From the NCBI GenBank assembly GCA_052315315.1, contig JBLSDE010000031.1:1-19996 (forward strand): 19,996 nucleotides of DNA, given 5' to 3'. The translations under genes were made by a program, and so were the position numbers. Source of the DNA: Cuniculiplasma sp052315315. GTDB taxonomy: Archaea > Thermoplasmatota > Thermoplasmata > Thermoplasmatales > Thermoplasmataceae. Below, one piece after another: positions 16,601 through 19,996 of the stretch. The notes beneath the pieces are model-generated. The model was given only the letters and a program-made list of their open reading frames with translations. It was not told the origin of the DNA and ran no database searches. Each line of letters begins with the position of its first letter. Positions within the stretch are counted from its first letter, which is position 1.

Positions 16601-16765
16601 GGAATTAGAAGATCCAAATCCATTCTCAATGTTAAAGTTAGTATGGGAAAATACCAACAACGCACCATATCCCATCAAAAGTAATAATACAATCCAGATA
16701 ACTATTATTTTACCGCTATTATTGGAAACTTTTCTCCCCAATTTCTCAAATATGGATTCAAACAT
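13676..16765 (-). CDS. MMPL/RND-superfamily membrane transporter
   Basis: Large membrane protein of 1029 residues with the classic RND two-half layout. A first membrane helix lies near residues 17-38, then a long outer domain (about 39-470), a block of five helices, a second half beginning with a helix near 660-678, a second outer domain (about 680-855), and a final block of helices. The family's charged motif occurs twice: GLSSDYTVYL with Asp545, and GLDYDIFMITR with Asp929-Tyr930-Asp931, the residues expected to carry proton relay. This fits HAE2/MMPL-type exporters of lipids or hydrophobic compounds; the substrate is unknown. Both outer domains are densely filled with N-x-S/T sequons, fitting a glycosylated cell-surface location. 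No periplasmic adaptor or outer-membrane gene exists here, as expected in an archaeon. Confidence 0.93.
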   Translation of the reverse strand: MFESIFEKLGRKVSNNSGKIIVIWIVLLLLMGYGALLVFSHTNFNIENGFGSSNSMSEKASNELSQYFNSSAGTGSSGSSSELIVVTQNTNVSSATDFTNLVNYVNEANKTASADSNFTGIESIVGTENQTMLSFSTGMKKILDTNFQTLTSLGGVEESANLTSQIFLSLETNYYFEFINYEDKTKNYSSAEGVAYNVSHYAADQLSLEVKSNAPVIFVNIFARFVNHSYSPSMNLISLIGEGVKSAILNSSFNEAIHSSPVLDPIYQEILFYLGNQNLTLFMNSPKSSTIYLSEGLLNKSGTLAELSSFIQKFDNSSISLVLSSIYQNMGAEDTISNLEYTHLSVNLTVSAALNQFKGNPLVKVDKSVLSSYFSELNNTSASVLSNSYMESHSLFQMPVQPTSYLLHNFVGYDNSTAIIIFTFKGNYTNAVAKNITSVSISYEKKFAGGKFLIAGSQEFASQLEGEITSGLFKALGAGVALSILVVGLFFRSVKAAFIPIMIFIISAVISLGIVGYLYTYVFHTGVSFITPTLLFIFILGLSSDYTVYLMARYRKELRKGTEHPTIASSRWAGHAVFTSGLTVIISEVVLWLANIPFFSDAGLANAIGVSVTLALATTFLLSILHRYGKRIFRKSSTGEFVEGNHRIMKKVGLFSTKNKVAMIAIFLIFALIGVTIYESTPTGIDMLKLLPRSQAITAIEVVNNSFNGDFFDRNFIVIGLASPLITSVGNKITVNQTEMATVSSIENRTLETKGISMVLGPGRPYGYYYGVPDVIYKNQSQIYANQSLSFVSSENSRYVEIVFQTYYLGWGSKAITTVANLYNNIKPSSPSSYTVEIGGLTQALSDALSSTQVSFSELIPILTITIFIILLIQLSSILTPARLIIMVIAAVLVSLSVSYVIFHYIQGFPVVIFMPVFVFITLLAVGLDYDIFMITRVREEVIKGASLKDALITSVSENGGVIMLLGSLLFVTFAALYFSAIPLIQEIGIGVGLGVLIDTFISWPFFIPAVMLIIKKYNWWPSKLEDKN

Positions 16766-16849
16766 TGATACGGCATTTAGTTAATGTATTAATGTTTTAT
16801 TAGATAAACTATTCAGAATTTGCTTTTCCTAATGACACCAAAGAGAATT

Positions 16850-16889
16850 ATTGTACATTGTACGGTGGAATGGTAATTATTGGTACAAT
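16850..16889. repeat. Direct plus inverted ATTGTAC repeat
   Basis: ATTGTAC occurs twice in tandem (16850-16856 and 16857-16863), and its complement GTACAAT follows at 16883-16889. The cluster lies between the start of the transporter gene and tRNA-Leu, where a regulator could bind, but its distance of about 85 bases from the transporter ATG is long for an archaeal operator. The rest of the 16766-16956 gap shows only AT-rich sequence, with possible promoter elements near both flanks. Confidence 0.35.
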
Positions 16890-16956
16890 CCTATTTTATC
16901 TGACCATATGCCAAAATACTTTAATGACCAAATAATTACGCCTCTGCCTTCAGTCT

Positions 16957-17041
16957 GCGGAGGTTGTCGAGTATGGTCAAAGGCGATGGATTCAGGGTCC
17001 ATTCCCGCAGGGGTTCGCCGGTTCGAATCCGGCCCTCCGCA
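16957..17041 (+). tRNA. tRNA-Leu (anticodon CAG)
   Basis: An 85-base class II tRNA. The acceptor GCGGAGG (16957-16963) pairs with CCTCCGC (17034-17040), with A17041 as discriminator. The anticodon stem ATGGA/TCCAT encloses the loop TTCAGGG, giving anticodon CAG (16993-16995) for CUG codons. The variable arm is long, as in leucine tRNAs, and the T arm is GCCGG-TTCGAAT-CCGGC (17017-17033). CCA is not encoded and no intron is present. A TTTAAT-like box near 16918-16924 may be its promoter, and a run of five T (17049-17053) lies just downstream. Confidence 0.95.
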
Positions 17042-17048
17042 TTATAGA

Positions 17049-17053
17049 TTTTT
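17049..17053 (+). terminator. T-tract after tRNA-Leu
   Basis: Five T residues begin 8 bases after the discriminator base, consistent with termination of a single tRNA transcript. Confidence 0.45.
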
Positions 17054-17111
17054 GTCAATTTCATTCTTATTTTGGTCATACATAATTAATTGACACATGT
17101 AAAAGAAAAAA

Positions 17112-17119
17112 TTTAATTT
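17112..17119 (+). promoter_or_regulatory. TATA box aimed at ATG 17143
   Basis: TTTAATTT within AAATTTAATTTTAG is centred about 27 bases before ATG 17143, whereas it is 120 bases before ATG 17236. It therefore marks 17143, not 17236, as the expected leaderless start of the surface protein gene. Confidence 0.55.
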
Positions 17120-17142
17120 TAGAATTTATTCCTATACCTCAT

Positions 17143-17235
17143 ATGACAATGAAGTTCTTCTCGAGTCATATTTAGCTGATTAAGGGATTTACTTTTTTCA
17201 TTGTACTGGTATTTTGTGAAATAGGGGCCTATGGT
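17143..17235 (+). other. Signal-peptide leader interrupted by in-frame TAG
   Basis: ATG 17143 is in the same frame as the downstream surface protein (31 codons to ATG 17236). It reads MTMKFFSSHI, then TAG at 17173-17175, then LIKGFTFFIVLVFCEIGAYG, leading directly into the propeller protein. Apart from the amber codon this is a textbook signal peptide: Lys-containing start, a hydrophobic core of about a dozen residues, and small residues before the mature chain. A single substitution from AAG or CAG would explain it. No SD sequence was seen for re-initiation; CTG or ATT right after the TAG would be non-standard starts. Confidence 0.75.
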
Positions 17236-19206
17236 ATGGAAGTACATACAGAAGAAAGACCACGCTATATATATAGCCCCAATCTTAATTCATTTACCCA
17301 GCAAAACAGTTCATCGGAAATTGGTAATATAAACTATACTCTTATTTTGTATAACAATTCATTATTAAGTGGAAATATAATTGATGCAGGAAACGGTATA
17401 CAACCGAATGGAGCCACCCTGGATAAAATGAACAATCGTATCTATGTAACAAACCTATATTCTGGATATGTTTCGGTGGTCAATAGTGAAACGAATAAGA
17501 TATCTTCAGCAATTCCTATTGGACATCGTCAGTTAGCTTCTGTATTTGATTGCTCTAATGAAAATCTCTATGTAATCAATCCAAAGGGTATATATGCCAT
17601 CAATATTACCACTGATAAAATAATATCAAACATAACGGTAGGCCTTAATCCTGTTGGAGCGGCCTATGATCCATCAAATGGTTACATATACGTGGTCAAT
17701 GAGGGTTCCAACAATGTCTCAGTGATAAATGGAACAAGTAACAAGGTCATTTTATCTCTTAATGTTGGTTCTAATCCCAAGAATATTGTTTATGATCCAA
17801 ATAATCAAAATTTATACGTTACCAATTTCGGTACAAATAACATTTCTGTCATAAATGGTTCAAAGAACTATGTTTATTCGACGATTGAAGTGCCAAACGG
17901 ACCAGATGCTGAGGTTTTTAACCCATCGGACAACTATATATATGTAACAACCTCAGGCAACGTTTCAGTTGTTGATGTGGAAACAAATAAAGTGATATAC
18001 ACAATTCAGACTGGGAATGATTCAGATGGAGTTGCCTTTGATCCCTCAAATGGTTACATATACGTCACGAATGAAGGTTCTAACAATGTTACAGTTATTA
18101 ATGGTAAAACAAATCAAGTTATTTCTAATATAACGGTTGGATCTAGCCCAGTATGGGCAGTTTATGATCCCTCAAATGGCTACATTTTTGTGGCAAACCT
18201 ATATTCTTTCAATCTATCGGTCATAGACGGTATAACAGATAGGATAATATCAACAATTTATGTTGGAACACCTGAGACTGGAGGTACTTTTGATCCATCA
18301 AATGGATATCTATATGTAACAAATTTTGTATCTGGAAGTTTGAGTATTATATTTACGAAGGAAAGCACTAAATACTACTCTGTTGAATTTAATGAGATAG
18401 GCCTCCCTGATGGAACCGCGTGGTATGTAAATCTCAGCAACGACATGGATTCTGGGGCAATAACAGGGAATACCTTTTCCTTTTCCCTTCCAAATGGGAC
18501 ATATTCATACACATTGGCAACCGAAAACAAGAGCTATGAGCCTTCACAAATCTCTGGTTCATTTAAGGTGAATGGAAGTTCAGTTATAAATTCTGTAACA
18601 TTTTCTTTGGCTATTTATCCCGTATCTTTTACCGAAACCGGACTTCAATCTCTGACCCCGTGGTATGTCAACCTGAGCAATGGAATGCATATAGGGCCAT
18701 TTGTTGGCTTTGTAAATCTTAATTTACCTAATGGGACCTACACATATACGGTTGCATCGTCAAATAAGTCATACAGGCCATTAACATCCTCTGGATCTTT
18801 CAGGGTTGAAGGTGCTCCGGTAAGAGTTAATATGGTATTTATTAGGGTTTTATACAATCTTACGTTCACAGAATCTGGACTTCCAATAGGGACCATATGG
18901 TATGTAAATCTCAGTAACGGCATGGGTTCAGGTGCAATCAGAGGGGATTCTTATTCCATTGCCCTTACAAATGGAACGTACTTTTATAATGTGTCATCGG
19001 TCAGTGGCTACAAGATAGAATCGGCGACTGGTGCCGTAGAGATAAATGGAAAAAACCAATCAAAAACTGTAGTCTATAGTTTAATATCTCAATCTCAGAA
19101 TTCCCCCACGGGAATACATAGTGAAGAGATATATGCTACTATAGCAGCAGCTGTGGCGATTGCGTCATTATCCCTGATCATCATATTTATGAGAAGAAAA
19201 AGGTAA
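17236..19206 (+). CDS. Anchored YVTN beta-propeller surface protein
   Basis: Predicted cell-surface protein with 656 residues from ATG 17236. Residues 45-378 hold about eight repeats of roughly 42 residues with the YVTN pattern (for example YDPSNGYIYVVNEGSNNVSVING), forming a seven- or eight-bladed propeller. Residues 380-616 hold three copies of a domain of about 80 residues marked by FTESGLP, WYVNLSNGM and LPNGTYxYxV, common in Thermoplasmatales surface proteins. A membrane helix (631-651) and MRRKR tail anchor it, with the bulk outside. N-x-S/T sequons are abundant. Starting at 17236 leaves no signal peptide; one is encoded in frame upstream but is split by a TAG codon, so the gene may be a nonsense mutant. 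No enzyme signature is visible; adhesion or cell-surface structure is a guess. Confidence 0.85.
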   Translation: MEVHTEERPRYIYSPNLNSFTQQNSSSEIGNINYTLILYNNSLLSGNIIDAGNGIQPNGATLDKMNNRIYVTNLYSGYVSVVNSETNKISSAIPIGHRQLASVFDCSNENLYVINPKGIYAINITTDKIISNITVGLNPVGAAYDPSNGYIYVVNEGSNNVSVINGTSNKVILSLNVGSNPKNIVYDPNNQNLYVTNFGTNNISVINGSKNYVYSTIEVPNGPDAEVFNPSDNYIYVTTSGNVSVVDVETNKVIYTIQTGNDSDGVAFDPSNGYIYVTNEGSNNVTVINGKTNQVISNITVGSSPVWAVYDPSNGYIFVANLYSFNLSVIDGITDRIISTIYVGTPETGGTFDPSNGYLYVTNFVSGSLSIIFTKESTKYYSVEFNEIGLPDGTAWYVNLSNDMDSGAITGNTFSFSLPNGTYSYTLATENKSYEPSQISGSFKVNGSSVINSVTFSLAIYPVSFTETGLQSLTPWYVNLSNGMHIGPFVGFVNLNLPNGTYTYTVASSNKSYRPLTSSGSFRVEGAPVRVNMVFIRVLYNLTFTESGLPIGTIWYVNLSNGMGSGAIRGDSYSIALTNGTYFYNVSSVSGYKIESATGAVEINGKNQSKTVVYSLISQSQNSPTGIHSEEIYATIAAAVAIASLSLIIIFMRRKR

Positions 19207-19492
19207 TTTTTCAAAATACCTTTTTTATTTAGATTGTAAAAAATATGCGCCTTTACACATCATATTTTGACCCAAAATTCAAATATTGCTAAAAAATATG
19301 AGACAAAAATTATTAGTTGAACTCCTCTAAAAACTGAACTTATGGTCTTATTTTGACAAGTTTCGAGATAACTGAATAAAAAATCAAGAGTTAGGAATAA
19401 AATTTCAAATAAAATATTAGGAGATAGTAAGAAACCGAATGTTGAAACTTAGATTTCCTGAGAAATCCAGAAATTCCAAAAAGAAATTGTTC
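19207..19492. other. AT-rich intergenic region with short inverted repeats
   Basis: No gene is supported in these 286 bases. A T-tract at 19221-19230 probably ends the surface protein transcript. CATATTTT (19261-19268) and AAAATATG (19293-19300) form an 8-base inverted repeat, and GATTTC-CTGA-GAAATC (19452-19467) forms a tight small hairpin downstream of the convergent ABM gene. In such AT-rich DNA these may be chance. Confidence 0.4.
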
Positions 19493-19807
19493 CTATTTCT
19501 CAATCGTTTTTTCTGTATTTATTATTACTTCGTGAATTGTAAGATGAGATTTCCCATCAAACATTCCATCTGGAATATCTCCTGAATGAGCCTTCTTAAA
19601 TTCCTCTGAATTTACCCATGCCTTAAAATCATCCATGCTGTTCCAAAATGTCATCACAATGTATTCATTTCCTTCAACCGGTTTCAGGATTTTATTGCTT
19701 AAAAATCCAGGAAATTTATCAACATCCCCATTTCTCTTGCGAAAGCGATCTTCAAATTCTTTCTTAAATTTCTCGTTTACCGGAATATGATTTTGAACTA
19801 CTATCAT
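19493..19807 (-). CDS. ABM-domain protein, possible heme-degrading monooxygenase
   Basis: Small ferredoxin-like dimeric alpha+beta barrel (ABM) protein of 104 residues. It has the family outline: strand MIVVQNHIPV, helix KKEFEDRFRKR, the FPGF turn (32-35), strand EYIVMTFW, then DDFKAWVNSEEFKKAH. Asn6, Trp64 and His74 line up in order and spacing with the heme-binding Asn, Trp and His of IsdG/HmoA-type enzymes, with ten residues between Trp and His in both, so heme breakdown to release iron is a reasonable suggestion. Other ABM proteins have unrelated roles, so this stays a family-level call. It stands alone, with a TATA-like ATTTAATT about 27 bases before its ATG. Confidence 0.85.
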   Translation of the reverse strand: MIVVQNHIPVNEKFKKEFEDRFRKRNGDVDKFPGFLSNKILKPVEGNEYIVMTFWNSMDDFKAWVNSEEFKKAHSGDIPDGMFDGKSHLTIHEVIINTEKTIEK

Positions 19808-19828
19808 AATTAATCATTACAAACTTAC

Positions 19829-19838
19829 TAATTAAATC
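19829..19838 (-). promoter_or_regulatory. TATA-like element of the ABM gene
   Basis: The minus strand reads GATTTAATTAG, centred about 27 bases before ATG 19807; no Shine-Dalgarno sequence precedes the ATG, so a leaderless transcript fits. Confidence 0.5.
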
Positions 19839-19880
19839 TATCATAGATATATTTGTCATAGTGTCCCAAATGTTGTGTAT

Positions 19881-19996
19881 TTATAAAGGATACCTCCTTT
19901 GGAACATTTCCTTAATCTCATCAATGCATTTATAATATCCCCTCAATGATCTCATAGACCATTTATCATTTATCTCTGCTGCTCTCAGATAAATGA
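19881..19996 (-). CDS. C-terminal end of an unknown gene (cut by window edge)
   Basis: An open minus-strand frame enters at the right edge and ends with TAA at 19883-19881, giving 37 readable codons. The peptide (beginning IYLRAAEINDKWSMRSL, ending EMFQRRYPL) is a helical, charged sequence with ordinary codon use, unlike the Ile/Phe/Asn noise of the neighbouring intergenic DNA. I do not recognise the family. The tail of the gene contains a small inverted repeat, AAAGGA-TACC-TCCTTT (19885-19900), next to the stop. It lies upstream of the ABM gene on the same strand, but the ABM gene has its own promoter. Confidence 0.5.
   Translation of the reverse strand, partial: IYLRAAEINDKWSMRSLRGYYKCIDEIKEMFQRRYPL

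Noticed and set aside
16851..17093. Plus-strand 80-codon open frame across tRNA-Leu
   Set aside because: It is opened by the tRNA sequence itself; the tRNA cloverleaf explains this region completely.
16957..17175. tRNA-Leu as a suppressor for the nearby TAG codon
   Set aside because: Its anticodon is CAG, which reads CUG; reading UAG needs CUA, so adjacency is coincidental.
17600..18360. Repeated DNA in the propeller region as a possible CRISPR or mobile repeat
   Set aside because: The repeats keep reading frame, vary between copies and encode YVTN blades, so they are protein repeats.

Overview
The window looks like part of a chromosome from an acidophilic, Thermoplasmatales-like euryarchaeon. 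This is inference from gene content and style; no rRNA is present. The supports are: archaeal TATA-type boxes about 25 bases before many start codons with almost no leader, a diphthamide amidase, a transketolase split into two genes beside a short transaldolase, an FtsZ, an intron-less tRNA-Leu without an encoded CCA, and a surface protein with the repeated 'FTESGLP...WYVNLSNG' domain familiar from Thermoplasma, Ferroplasma, Picrophilus and Cuniculiplasma relatives. The DNA is AT-rich and densely coded, with overlapping starts and stops. No insertion sequence, CRISPR array, integrase or phage gene is visible.

Left part (1-5841): a winged-helix-like protein running off the left edge overlaps the end of adenylosuccinate lyase (purB); both are on the minus strand. 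Upstream on the same strand is a Dph6-type diphthine--ammonia ligase, which diverges from a PrxQ/Bcp-like peroxiredoxin over 43 bases. An AMP-forming acyl-CoA synthetase and ftsZ follow as single plus-strand genes with their own promoters.

Middle (5910-13507): a tight operon encodes the two transketolase subunits and transaldolase, the core of the non-oxidative pentose phosphate route. It is followed by an integral membrane lipid kinase of the SEC59/DGK1/VTE5 type. A tandem-GNAT protein converges on this gene with overlapping stop codons and diverges from a malic enzyme; one near-symmetric TATA element may serve both directions. The malic enzyme is coupled by ATGA to a second GNAT. Then come an unrecognised 317-residue protein and a 96-residue small protein.

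Right part (13676-19996): a 1029-residue MMPL/RND transporter with very sequon-rich outer domains (minus strand), tRNA-Leu(CAG), a large anchored surface protein made of YVTN propeller repeats plus three copies of a Thermoplasmatales surface domain, a small heme-oxygenase-like ABM-domain protein (minus strand), and the last 37 codons of another minus-strand gene cut by the window edge.

The most notable observation is at the start of the surface protein. An ATG well placed behind a TATA box opens a reading frame that encodes a convincing signal peptide in frame with the propeller, but a TAG codon sits at codon 11, just before the hydrophobic segment. The gene is therefore a nonsense mutant, is recoded or re-initiated, or carries a sequencing error.
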